Assembly (NCBI RefSeq): GCF_014697575.1
Contig: NZ_JACJSC010000022.1
Span: forward strand, 45,383-109,382
DNA length: 64,000 bases
DNA from: Planktothrix sp. FACHB-1365
GTDB lineage: Bacteria > Cyanobacteriota > Cyanobacteriia > Cyanobacteriales > Microcoleaceae
Direction: 5' to 3'
In this document: one piece after another, positions 1-8,395 of the stretch
Layout: every line of letters starts with the position of its first letter
Position numbering within the stretch: the stretch's first letter is position 1
Made by a program: the position numbers and the translations under genes
Notes under the pieces: generated by a model
Told to the model about the DNA's origin: nothing
The model's input: only the letters and a program-made list of their open reading frames with translations
Databases searched by the model: none

Positions 1-1056
1 AAAAGCAATTTTAGCTTCTATTAAACTCCGGTTTTTAATCTCACTTTGCAATTTTTGATTGGCAATTCTTAAGGCTTCTGTGCGTTTGTGAATTTTCTCT
101 TCTAGTTTGGTATTTTGACTTTGGAGTAACTTAAGTTTATCCGCTTCTAATTGATTAACTTTCTGCTTTAAAACATCCACCATCTGTAATAAATCAAGGG
201 GGTTAATCGCTTTTAAAATACTGCTGGGCGTAATAATTCCAATCAGTTCACCACGATCGCCTACAATTGGGATTCGATTAATATAGCGTTGCTGCATCAA
301 CACATGAGCCCCTAATAAACTATCATGGGGATGGAGGCAAAAAACGGGGCAACTCATGACAACTTGAGCTTCTAAATTCCAATTTAAACCCAAGGCTTGA
401 AACCTGAGAATATCTCCTTCTGTCAATAAACCAACAGGAATATTTAAGGATTCTTCATTACAGATTTTTTCCTCAACTAAAACAATACAACTCACCTGAG
501 CAGCGCTCATTAATTCAGCCAATTCTAATAAAGAAATTGTCGTCGGTGCTTGTACAACATTTTTAGTCATTACCTCTTCAATAATTCTGAGTTTTAATAA
601 ATCCGTTGGTTCTAGGGAATGTCTTAGATCTCGATGGGTGAGTAAACCGACCAATTTTCCCTCAGAATCTACTAAAGGTAAATGACGGATTTGATGGTGT
701 TGTAATAAGTTTAAAGTTGCATTCAGATGGGTCAATTTACTTTGTTCGAGAGTAATCACAGGTTGACTCATCACTTCACCAACACTGAAATTTTCAATCT
801 TGATTTTTTGAGCAATCAAGCGAACAATATCTCGATGGGTTAATATTCCCACAGGTCGGTTATTTTCAATCACAATTAAACAGGTGTTCGCGGAATTCAA
901 CCCCAAGGAATCAAACGTTAAGGAACAAGTGGTTTGAGATTGGTTGAGGAGGGCGATCGCATCTATTAATCTAGTCTGTGGTTTCACCGTCAGAGGATTG
1001 GGAATAATGGCTTTTTGTAGGGGTAAAATAAAAAGGCTATCAGAATCGCTAGACAT
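1..1056 (-). CDS. CBS-domain sensory protein, C-terminus cut by window edge
   Basis: The minus strand is open from an ATG at 1056 to the window edge (352 codons, no stop), so the C-terminal part is missing. Translation shows two tandem CBS pairs over roughly residues 15-290, with repeated CBS signatures such as VGILTHRDIVRLIA, VGLLTHRDLRHSL, VGLLTEGDILRFQ and IGIITPSSILKAI. A coiled coil with LEEKIHKRTEALRIANQ follows (about 300-352), the kind of linker that in cyanobacteria precedes PAS and histidine kinase or GGDEF modules. CBS pairs usually bind adenylyl nucleotides. The gene starts 18 bp after the stop of the receiver-kinase gene on the same strand, so the two are probably co-transcribed and act in one signalling route. 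The output domain cannot be seen. Confidence 0.8.
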   Translation of the reverse strand, partial: MSSDSDSLFILPLQKAIIPNPLTVKPQTRLIDAIALLNQSQTTCSLTFDSLGLNSANTCLIVIENNRPVGILTHRDIVRLIAQKIKIENFSVGEVMSQPVITLEQSKLTHLNATLNLLQHHQIRHLPLVDSEGKLVGLLTHRDLRHSLEPTDLLKLRIIEEVMTKNVVQAPTTISLLELAELMSAAQVSCIVLVEEKICNEESLNIPVGLLTEGDILRFQALGLNWNLEAQVVMSCPVFCLHPHDSLLGAHVLMQQRYINRIPIVGDRGELIGIITPSSILKAINPLDLLQMVDVLKQKVNQLEADKLKLLQSQNTKLEEKIHKRTEALRIANQKLQSEIKNRSLIEAKIAF

Positions 1057-1059
1057 AGA

Positions 1060-1089
1060 ATTAAGAATTAAGAATTAAGAATTAAGAAG
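1060..1089. repeat. 7-bp tandem repeat (TTAAGAA)
   Basis: About four copies of the heptamer TTAAGAA span the 18-bp gap between two minus-strand signalling genes and run into the last codons of the upstream one. It belongs with the other 7-bp tandem repeats in this window, which resemble the STRR repeats of filamentous cyanobacteria. Confidence 0.6.
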
Positions 1090-2196
1090 GGAGTGATATT
1101 CGGTGTTTAATTCCAAGGTAAAAATTGAGCCTTTGGGTTGATTATCCGTCAAGGAAAGGCAGCCTTGATGAGCATCAATCACCATTTTACAAAAGGCTAA
1201 TCCTAATCCGGTTTGATTAACGCCTTCAAAACGTTGACCAATCTCATATTTTTGAAAAATACTTTGCTTGAGTTCATCTTTCACCCCCCTTCCCGAATCT
1301 CGAATATAAACTTTAACGATATTAGCATCGGGAGGATATTCAACTTCCATTGAAACCCAACTGTTGGTTGGGGAGAATTTAATTGCATTATTGAGTAAAT
1401 TTTCAAGTACCCGTTTAATTAAATCTGGATCAGCCATGACTAACCGTTTTGCTTCGGGAATAGTAGCGGTTAAGTTGATTTTCTTTTTAATCGTTTGAGC
1501 TTCAAATTCATTAACAACCTCTTGAACCATAGCCGAGAGATTTACCAGTTGAGGATTCAGCAGTGCTTTACCAGATTCTAGCTTTGCCATTAACAATAAA
1601 GAATTAATCAGGTTGTTTAAATGTTTTCCTGAAATGGCAATTTGCTCGACTTTTTGAGATTGTTTTTCTGTTAAATCCGTGAGGGTCAACAGTTCACAAG
1701 CTAATGTAATCGCCACTACTGGATTCCTCAGATCATGAATAACAGCATAGGCCATATCTTCGCGTAATTGCAATAAGTGTTCTAATTTTTGACGGGATTT
1801 TTCTAACTCATCGTGCTGTTTTTTGAGTCGCAGCATGGAACGAACTCTGGCTCTAACTTCCAGCGCACTCACTGGTTTTCCAATAAAGTCCTCTGCCCCA
1901 GCTTCTAAACATTGTGCTAAAGTTTCTTTAGAATTGAGTGCCGTAATCATAATAATGGGAATCGAATTCCATTCAGGAATTTGTTTGATTTGGCGACAGA
2001 TATCCATCCCATCACAATCAGGCATCATCACATCTAATAAAATTAAATCGGGTTTCCCCCATTCTAAAAATTTAAACACCTCAAATCCACTGGAGGCATA
2101 ATGTAATTGATATCCCTCTCGAAATAGAATTCCTTCGAGAACGTCAAAGACATCCGGTTCATCATCCACAATCAGAATAGAGTCCGACTTGATCAT
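1075..2196 (-). CDS. Response regulator-histidine kinase hybrid
   Basis: A 373-residue two-component protein. Residues 1-125 form a receiver with the acidic pocket D11/D12, phospho-acceptor D55 (LLLDVMMPD) and conserved K107. A coiled coil leads to a HisKA dimerisation domain with H154 (VIHDLRNPV). The C-terminal ATPase domain has an N box (ENLLNNAIKFSP), a G1 box (DSGRGV) and a G2 box (TGLGLAFCKMV). The receiver-first order and the lack of membrane segments suggest a cytoplasmic kinase whose activity is set by phosphorylation from another kinase. It lies directly upstream of the CBS-domain sensor gene and is probably in its operon. The signal is unknown. Confidence 0.9.
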   Translation of the reverse strand: MIKSDSILIVDDEPDVFDVLEGILFREGYQLHYASSGFEVFKFLEWGKPDLILLDVMMPDCDGMDICRQIKQIPEWNSIPIIMITALNSKETLAQCLEAGAEDFIGKPVSALEVRARVRSMLRLKKQHDELEKSRQKLEHLLQLREDMAYAVIHDLRNPVVAITLACELLTLTDLTEKQSQKVEQIAISGKHLNNLINSLLLMAKLESGKALLNPQLVNLSAMVQEVVNEFEAQTIKKKINLTATIPEAKRLVMADPDLIKRVLENLLNNAIKFSPTNSWVSMEVEYPPDANIVKVYIRDSGRGVKDELKQSIFQKYEIGQRFEGVNQTGLGLAFCKMVIDAHQGCLSLTDNQPKGSIFTLELNTEYHSLLNS

Positions 2197-2325
2197 GGCT
2201 ATTTGTTGATTTTCAATAAAAATTCATACGCAATTTGAAGTTTAATCAGGGGAAGATAACTTCTCACCGCTTATTTTTAAGAGATATCTGTATGACCTTG
2301 AATTATTCAGACAGTGTGATAAAAT

Positions 2326-3966
2326 TTAGGGGAAAAGATCGATTTTTGTAAAAAATACAGTTATCCCTATTATTAATAATACAGGCATAAGCCAATTTCC
2401 CCAACGCACATAGAGAGTTTGAGTCTGATCACGATAAATTATATCAGCATACAGTTCATAAGTATTGTGATGGGAAAGCCAGAGAGTTCTACCATGAGGA
2501 TCAACAACGGCTGAATATCCTGTATTAGTGGCTCGAATTGTCCAGCGATCATTTTCAATGGCGCGCATCACATCAAGGGCATGATGTTGAGCTAACATGG
2601 TTGAGGAATAGTGGGCATCATTGGATGCTGTGATGATGAATTCTCCTCCTTGAGCCGTTTGCTTGCGAAAATGCTCCGCAAATGCAGAATCATAACAAAT
2701 TCCTACCGTTGCTTGACCGAAAGGGGTTTGAAATGTTTGACCGGGTTTCCCGTGAATTAAAGTGGCTTCTAAGGGAGATAATCGTCGAATAAATTGTCCT
2801 AAAATTTCACTAAATGGGATAAACTCTCCTAACGGAACTAAATTGATTTTATCATATTCGCTGATAATTTTCCCGTCCTGATTAATCGAAAATAAACTAT
2901 TGGTATATCCTTCTTCTTTTAAAGCAAAACTGCCAACTAAAGCCGGAACCTTTTCCTGTAAAATAGCTTGATAAAAAGAACTATTGTGTCGCTGAATGGG
3001 GTCAGTCCAAAAAAAAGGTAGGGCTGTTTCGGGAGTTAATACAAGGTCTACGCCTTGATTAGCTAAGGTAATATATCCAGTGGTATAACCCTGTAAAGCT
3101 TGCAAAAAGCCTACCGGATTTAATTTAATTTCATTGGGAATATTGCCTTGAATAATTCCTACTTTTAAAGCTTGTTCTGGGTTATTATTCAAAGGACGAT
3201 TATATAAGATTAACCCCACAATATGAGAACTGATAAAAAATATTAACGCTAAAATTAATAATTTAACGGTTTTTTGATGCTGTTCAAATATTAATCCTTC
3301 GGCAATTAATCCATTAACAATTAACAAAATAGCTGTAACTGTTGTAGGGCCAGAAATTTGACCTAAATGTAAAATGATTAAATTTCCGAAACTTTGGGTA
3401 TAGGATAAAGAAGACCACCATAAGGCCCCAGAACTCCACAAAGATTCTAATCCACACCATAATGCTGTTCCAATTAAAACCCGTGTTAAAGCCAGGGAAA
3501 TTGCAGAACATTTTTTGAGTAGAGATGCGCCTGGGCGAAGCGATGCCGAAGGCTTTTGGCGCGTCTCTACATCGGATAAAATTAAAAATAATCCTGTCCA
3601 AACCATCACTAAAGCTGTTCCCCAAAGGGTAATAAAAGTCCAACAAAATAAAGCAATGGCTAAACTCGCTAACCAGGGAATTCCTAACCAAGTCATGGGG
3701 TGAATTCCGGTAATCCAAAATAAAGCAATTCCGTAATAACCAATTCCCCAAACTAACGCGAATATTAACGGGAGTTTTAAACGCTGTAGAGACAATATAG
3801 GATAGGTTTCCAGGTTATTTTTAGCCACAATCAAAACATTAACCCAAAGGGGAACTAATGCCACCCAAGCGAACCCCCAAAGTCCCCAAGGTTCTGTGGC
3901 TAACCCCATTAAAACCCCACCTATTCCAGTTAATAATAAACCTTTAATCATTTCACGTTGATTCAT
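2326..3966 (-). CDS. lnt: Apolipoprotein N-acyltransferase
   Basis: This inner-membrane enzyme transfers the third acyl chain to the N-terminal cysteine of lipoproteins. The N-terminal half has six or more hydrophobic segments. The C-terminal half is a nitrilase-type domain with catalytic Glu313 (TPETALPFF), Lys373 (YDKINLVPLGEF) and Cys424 (VGICYDSAF). The ATG at 3966 (MNQREMIKG) is preferred over an in-frame TTG ten codons upstream. At about 546 residues it is a little longer than the E. coli enzyme (512). Part of the excess is an in-frame stretch of about 18 residues (VETRQKPSASLRPGASL) encoded by a short repeat element at 3519-3570. The stretch lies in a loop between membrane segments, so the enzyme is probably still functional. 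Confidence 0.93.
   Translation of the reverse strand: MNQREMIKGLLLTGIGGVLMGLATEPWGLWGFAWVALVPLWVNVLIVAKNNLETYPILSLQRLKLPLIFALVWGIGYYGIALFWITGIHPMTWLGIPWLASLAIALFCWTFITLWGTALVMVWTGLFLILSDVETRQKPSASLRPGASLLKKCSAISLALTRVLIGTALWCGLESLWSSGALWWSSLSYTQSFGNLIILHLGQISGPTTVTAILLIVNGLIAEGLIFEQHQKTVKLLILALIFFISSHIVGLILYNRPLNNNPEQALKVGIIQGNIPNEIKLNPVGFLQALQGYTTGYITLANQGVDLVLTPETALPFFWTDPIQRHNSSFYQAILQEKVPALVGSFALKEEGYTNSLFSINQDGKIISEYDKINLVPLGEFIPFSEILGQFIRRLSPLEATLIHGKPGQTFQTPFGQATVGICYDSAFAEHFRKQTAQGGEFIITASNDAHYSSTMLAQHHALDVMRAIENDRWTIRATNTGYSAVVDPHGRTLWLSHHNTYELYADIIYRDQTQTLYVRWGNWLMPVLLIIGITVFFTKIDLFP
3519..3570. repeat. Palindromic repeat inserted in lnt
   Basis: The ends GTAGAGATGCGCC and GGCGCGTCTCTAC form an inverted repeat with one mismatch around an asymmetric centre. 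The same ends recur at 4226-4253, 20305-20332 and 42911-42938, so this is a dispersed repeat family. Here it lies inside lnt and keeps the reading frame. Confidence 0.75.
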
Positions 3967-4186
3967 AAAAATCTTAAGGGGTTCACGCCTTAACAATAAC
4001 AGGACTTACGCAACTGACACAGCACTCATAGAGTAACTCAGGCAGAGTAAACAGGGAAGAGTTAACTCCACAGAGGATTATAGTCTTTTTGTTCGCTGGG
4101 TAATCTGTAGGAGATGAAGAAATGTTAACAGAAGGCGAAAGAAAAGTAATAAAATGTTCATTATTTACCTGCAATCTACTGTAATT

Positions 4187-5575
4187 ATGACAAACTATGT
4201 AGGTCAACTGATTGAATTTATCCGTGTACAGACGCGCCATGGCGCGTCTCTACGTCAGTTTACTATCTTTTGGTTGGGACAATCTCTATCAGAAATTGGA
4301 AATCGTTTAACAGGATTTGGTTTAGGGATTTGGGTTTATCAAAACACTCACGAAGTTGCAGGATTAAGTTTAGTCATATTTTTCACAACTTTACCCGGTG
4401 TATTAATGACTCCCTTTGTGGGTGCATTGGTAGACAGGTGGAATCGCAAATGGACAATTATTTTTAGTGATTTAGCCGCAGCAACTGTGACACTAACCCT
4501 TGCTTTTCTTCTATTCACTGATCATCTACAAGTTTGGCATACTTATATTACAGCATTTTTTACATCAGTTTGCGGTTGTTTTCAAATGATTGCTAAGGGT
4601 GCCGCTTTACCAATGATGGTGACAAAAGAGCAAATGGGAAGAGCTAATGGACTGATTCATTTTAGCACTGCCGTCGGACAATTAACTGCACCAATTTTAG
4701 CAGGTATACTCATTGCTAGTATACAACTTGAAGGCTTGCTAATGGTTGATTTTTCTACCTATCTAGTTGGTTTATTGACTCTCTTAATGATTGAAATTCC
4801 CCAACCCGAACCTAGAATTACATCATCTCAGGACATCCAAATCAATACTATTCTTAATGATATTGCCTACGGTTGGGAAATTATTTCTACTAACGCTGTT
4901 TTGCCAATTTTACTGGCATTCATGACCATTCATTTTTTTGTAGATGGCATGACAACGGTTTTGATTAATCCCCTAATTTTATCCTTTTCTTCAGCTAAAG
5001 TCTTTGGTAGCGTCATGTCAATTGCTGGTTGTGGAATGGTAATTGGTAGCATATTGATGACTATTTGGGGAGGAGGAAAAAAATATATTTCTACTTTGTT
5101 TACTTTTGCGGCATTAAATGGTATAGGTTTAATGATTGCGGGACTTAAACCCTCCATTCCTATCATTGCCTTGGGTCTGTTTCTGTCCTTTTTAACCTTA
5201 CCCATTATTCTCGGTACGAATATGACAATTTGGCAAACTAGCGTCAATTCCAATGTACAAGGACGGGTGATTTCACTGTACAGCACATTTATAGGTTTGG
5301 CTTTGGCTTTGGGTAATCTTAGTGCCAGTCCACTAACCGATAAATTGTTAGAACCGATGTTATCAGATGATGGGTTATTAGCTAACAGTATCGGAACTTT
5401 AATTGAAACTGGCCAAGGGCGAGGAATTGGATTTTTGCTGGTATTAGCAGGACTGCTCATTTTTACTATAGCAATCATGTTGTACACTTATTTTACTTGG
5501 AAAAATCTCAATGAAGAAACAAATGAGACTGAGAAATTAATAGTTCCGGGTAGAGAAATTGTAGAAGATTTATGA
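4187..5575 (+). CDS. MFS exporter (EntS-like), first gene of the biosynthetic run
   Basis: A membrane transporter of the major facilitator superfamily with about 12 hydrophobic segments. The typical loop motif is VGALVDRWNRKW, after the second to third helix. Overall it resembles the MFS_3/EntS group of small-molecule and siderophore exporters. The chosen start is the ATG at 4187 (MTNYVGQL); an ATG at 4154 would add 11 residues. The 28-bp palindrome at 4226-4253 encodes part of the cytosolic N-terminus (VQTRHGASLR), upstream of helix 1. The stop overlaps the next start (ATGA at 5572), so it is translationally coupled to the hydrolase gene. Its position at the head of a biosynthetic run suggests product export or self-protection. 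The substrate is not known. Confidence 0.85.
   Translation: MTNYVGQLIEFIRVQTRHGASLRQFTIFWLGQSLSEIGNRLTGFGLGIWVYQNTHEVAGLSLVIFFTTLPGVLMTPFVGALVDRWNRKWTIIFSDLAAATVTLTLAFLLFTDHLQVWHTYITAFFTSVCGCFQMIAKGAALPMMVTKEQMGRANGLIHFSTAVGQLTAPILAGILIASIQLEGLLMVDFSTYLVGLLTLLMIEIPQPEPRITSSQDIQINTILNDIAYGWEIISTNAVLPILLAFMTIHFFVDGMTTVLINPLILSFSSAKVFGSVMSIAGCGMVIGSILMTIWGGGKKYISTLFTFAALNGIGLMIAGLKPSIPIIALGLFLSFLTLPIILGTNMTIWQTSVNSNVQGRVISLYSTFIGLALALGNLSASPLTDKLLEPMLSDDGLLANSIGTLIETGQGRGIGFLLVLAGLLIFTIAIMLYTYFTWKNLNEETNETEKLIVPGREIVEDL
4226..4253. repeat. 28-bp palindromic repeat within the MFS gene start
   Basis: A near-perfect palindrome centred on GCGCCATGGCGC, with arms GTACAGACG and CGTCTCTAC. It is the same family as the perfect copy at 42911-42938. 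It falls in frame near the N-terminus of the MFS exporter. Confidence 0.8.
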
Positions 5576-6903
5576 ACCGAGATTGTCAGCAAAACAGCCA
5601 ACAAAAAATTAGAGGGCGGCTAGAAAAAATTGAGTTACACTCAACAGTTTTTGGTTTTATCCGCAAGTTATATCTCTATCTGCCTCCTAGTTATAAAAAT
5701 AACTCTCAACAACGTTATCCTGTGCTTTATATGCACTATGGACAGCACCTGTTTGAACCCAAAAAACCGGATAGTGAATCTTGGCGGGTACATGAAACTA
5801 TTGAGCAACTACTGGATGCTAATTTAATTGATGAAATTATTGTGGTTGGTATTGGTGCTGCCCCTGCTACTGTAGCATCTGATTATTGGCATTATGCAGC
5901 CTTGTATCAAGAGCAACCACTGACAGGTCATCTCTACGAACGCTTTATTGTGCAAGAGGTAAAGCCGTTTATAGATGAAAATTTTAGGACATTGAGCGAT
6001 CGCTCTGACACGGCCATGATTGGAGCTTGTGCTAGTGCAACTGTCAGTTATAATATCGCCGAACGTCACCCCCATATCTTTGGCAAAGTCGGGATGCTCT
6101 CACCTGCTGTCCGTAGTTTTGATACGAATACTTGGTTGTACTCCTGGCCGATGCACAAACCCCAGTTTCAACTCTGGATAGATGTTGGTGATGCGGAAGG
6201 AATTTCTACCCATCCAGTTAGAGAATGGGTTGATACAGTGATAGAACAAGGTTGCGTCCCTAATACTGACCTATTTTACTACCTAGAACCCGATGCTGCT
6301 CACAATGAAACCTACTGGGGTAAGCGTCTGAAGAATCCATTGTTGCTATTTTTTGGTAACAAAGGTCAACCAATTTCAGTAAAACTACAAGGTGAAGACA
6401 TTTTAGGGGTAGGCAGCAAACCACTAATAGTTAATCCCATTGTGGAGTATGACACTGGCTTCCAATGTACCGATTTTACGGGTAATTATCAGATTGAGCA
6501 ACCCCAGATGATTGCTGTGGAGCCGGGAAACCGCCTGATTGGACTTTCCCCTGGTGTAACGAAAGTATCTTTCTCTGATCAAGGGTTAGAAACATCGCGT
6601 CGTTACAAAGTTGTCTCCAGTCTCCCTGATCAAGTGCAAGTTCGCCTCCGCGCCCATGTTCTGGGGTCAACCCCAGAAGTTGAACAGATATATTTTGGCA
6701 GATTGTCCTTACAGCGCGTGAGTGCAACTATCTATGAAGGCAAATATACCTTGCCACGGGATTTTACCTTAGCAGATGTTTTTAGCTGTGGGATGGGTAA
6801 CTTTGAGCGACAAAAGGACGGTTCACCGATGCCACTGCGGTTATTACAACCCCGGGAAGATACAGAACTAGAATATAAAATTGAACGCTGGTCTAAGTTT
6901 TAG
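5572..6903 (+). CDS. Esterase D/Fes-like alpha/beta hydrolase with Cys nucleophile and CBM20-like tail
   Basis: Residues 1-263 form an alpha/beta hydrolase of the esterase D group (PF00756: IroE/Fes, mycolyltransferase and EsterD relatives). The usual nucleophile elbow GxSxGG reads GACASA here, so residue 153 is Cys (codon TGT at 6028-6030). The likely acid lies in IDVGDAEG and the His in DAAHNETYWGKRL, as in the family. Residues about 264-350 look like a Big2-type Ig fold (GNRLIGLSPGVTKVSF). Residues about 354-443 resemble a CBM20-type starch-binding domain (QVRLRAHVLGSTP, LEYKIERW). No signal peptide is seen. A Cys nucleophile favours acyl transfer or slow hydrolysis. In this context it may move or remove the acyl group of the cluster product. 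The fold is confident, the reaction unknown. Confidence 0.78.
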   Translation: MNRDCQQNSQQKIRGRLEKIELHSTVFGFIRKLYLYLPPSYKNNSQQRYPVLYMHYGQHLFEPKKPDSESWRVHETIEQLLDANLIDEIIVVGIGAAPATVASDYWHYAALYQEQPLTGHLYERFIVQEVKPFIDENFRTLSDRSDTAMIGACASATVSYNIAERHPHIFGKVGMLSPAVRSFDTNTWLYSWPMHKPQFQLWIDVGDAEGISTHPVREWVDTVIEQGCVPNTDLFYYLEPDAAHNETYWGKRLKNPLLLFFGNKGQPISVKLQGEDILGVGSKPLIVNPIVEYDTGFQCTDFTGNYQIEQPQMIAVEPGNRLIGLSPGVTKVSFSDQGLETSRRYKVVSSLPDQVQVRLRAHVLGSTPEVEQIYFGRLSLQRVSATIYEGKYTLPRDFTLADVFSCGMGNFERQKDGSPMPLRLLQPREDTELEYKIERWSKF

Positions 6904-6944
6904 CTGGCAATTATAAGATTTCACTCCTAGAAGAAAAAAATGAT

Positions 6945-8063
6945 ATGGATCAAATCACCCTTGCATCAGAACTCAGGCTGGAAGTTCCTCCTTATTACCA
7001 GTGTCACTACCCGTTAGTCGATTTGCATCTGCGCCAGATTACGGGTCAAAGTATACTCAGTTTATTAGCTAATTCCGAGTTTTGGGGTGTTCCTGTCTTT
7101 AGTGTGGAAACCGATGATTTAGTGCCGAATCCCGTCATCATTAGTAGGGAAAAGCTGTTTAAAGAGGAAATGGACTTATTTGAGTTAAATCTCACCCGTG
7201 CATCTTCTTTTGAGGAAGGACTAGCTCAAATTAGCACCCGTATCCAACACAATGAACCTGTAATCATCACAGGAACGACCTACGAACTGCCCTATAGTCC
7301 AGATTTCCACAATCCCAATTATCTCAAACCACCCGCCACTTCTGCTTTAGGTGGTGCTTTTCAGATTGCTGATCACTATATATCTGTGATGGGATTAGGA
7401 TCTGAGGAAGTTTTAGTTTATGACCCCATACCCAACAAATTTGTTGGTACTATTTCCCTGGAAGCATTCGCAAAATTTTGGCGGGGTAATGTCCAGTTTG
7501 AGGTTTTTACTCAAGCTAGAGGCTTTTCTATGCTGGTCAGTTACGGTATTATCAACGTGACATTCGCTGCAAATTATCAAAATGAAAAGCTAGATCAACT
7601 AGCAATTAATATTCTCAATCGTGTGAATAGTGGCTTTTTGGCAGGACGAACAAGAAGTAGACCGGGTAGGATTTATTTGTCAGGGGTGGCTTTAAGTAAT
7701 TATATCTATGAAACTTTTAGTTCTTATTACTCCCAGACAGGAGAAATACCCCAATCTCTGGGAAAATGCCTGTTTGATATGCGTTGGAGTCGCTATTATC
7801 TGCGGGATTTGCTGCAAAATCTAAAGCAAGAATTTAATTTCCCTCTTACAGAAATTTGTCATGAGATGCTGGAGGTGATTGAATTATGGGAAGAGGTTTA
7901 TAAAACATTTCTGACACTTATACGGAAAAAGTCTGCGGTTGATCAAACCAAAGTCCAGAAGTTTATAGATTTCCTGGCGCAGGTGATTCAGAAAGAGCAA
8001 GACTTTCACCGTCAGATTCAAACTTGGTTAAGCCAAACAAAAGCGGGGTTAAATAGTGTATGA
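6945..8063 (+). CDS. BtrH-like acyltransferase (papain/C39-like fold)
   Basis: A 372-residue cytoplasmic protein whose first ~200 residues resemble the BtrH_N family, named after butirosin BtrH, which moves an acyl group from an ACP onto an aminoglycoside. A Cys-His-Asp set is visible with papain-like order and spacing: C20 (YYQCHYPL), H144 (ADHYISVMG) and D160 (EVLVYDPIP). The C-terminal ~160 residues are helical and may hold the acceptor site. It starts 41 bp after the hydrolase stop and its own stop overlaps the ACP start (ATGA at 8060). The next two genes are an ACP and an AMP-ligase, as in the butirosin system. The family call rests on pattern recognition and is moderate. Confidence 0.6.
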   Translation: MDQITLASELRLEVPPYYQCHYPLVDLHLRQITGQSILSLLANSEFWGVPVFSVETDDLVPNPVIISREKLFKEEMDLFELNLTRASSFEEGLAQISTRIQHNEPVIITGTTYELPYSPDFHNPNYLKPPATSALGGAFQIADHYISVMGLGSEEVLVYDPIPNKFVGTISLEAFAKFWRGNVQFEVFTQARGFSMLVSYGIINVTFAANYQNEKLDQLAINILNRVNSGFLAGRTRSRPGRIYLSGVALSNYIYETFSSYYSQTGEIPQSLGKCLFDMRWSRYYLRDLLQNLKQEFNFPLTEICHEMLEVIELWEEVYKTFLTLIRKKSAVDQTKVQKFIDFLAQVIQKEQDFHRQIQTWLSQTKAGLNSV

Positions 8064-8395
8064 AAGAACGATCCGAGCTTCATAACAAGGTTCGGGATAT
8101 TGTCCTAGCTTGTATTGAAGAAGTAATTGCCCAAGGTTGGGGTCGCATTCAGATTGAACAAGGTGAGGCGGCTAATATTCTAGCGGGGGGCGGGTTTATT
8201 GATTCATTAGGACTGACTTCATTATTGGTAGCGATCGAACAGGATATTGAGGCAGAATTGGGATTCACAATTAATTTAACGAGCACAATTACTGAAATTA
8301 CACCCAGTAGCACCCATCCACTGGCTACTGTAGGCACACTCACTAATTACATTGTTAATCATATTGATAATATTACTGTTTCTGGGGTTGTTTAA
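8060..8395 (+). CDS. Acyl/peptidyl carrier protein
   Basis: A 111-residue stand-alone carrier protein. Ser49 in FIDSLGLTSLLVAIEQ is the expected 4'-phosphopantetheine attachment site, and the helix after it (IEQDIEAELGF) has the carrier-protein pattern. It overlaps the genes on both sides (ATGA with the acyltransferase at 8060; the A of its stop is the first base of the ligase ATG at 8395), so the three proteins are probably made together. It would carry the acyl or aminoacyl group activated by the ligase and present it to the BtrH-like enzyme. A phosphopantetheinyl transferase is not in the window and must be supplied from elsewhere. Confidence 0.85.
   Translation: MKERSELHNKVRDIVLACIEEVIAQGWGRIQIEQGEAANILAGGGFIDSLGLTSLLVAIEQDIEAELGFTINLTSTITEITPSSTHPLATVGTLTNYIVNHIDNITVSGVV

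Noticed and set aside
3983..4240. 85-codon minus-strand ORF between lnt and the MFS gene
   Set aside because: It overlaps the start of the MFS gene, has no coding-like composition or recognisable motif, and covers low-complexity intergenic sequence.
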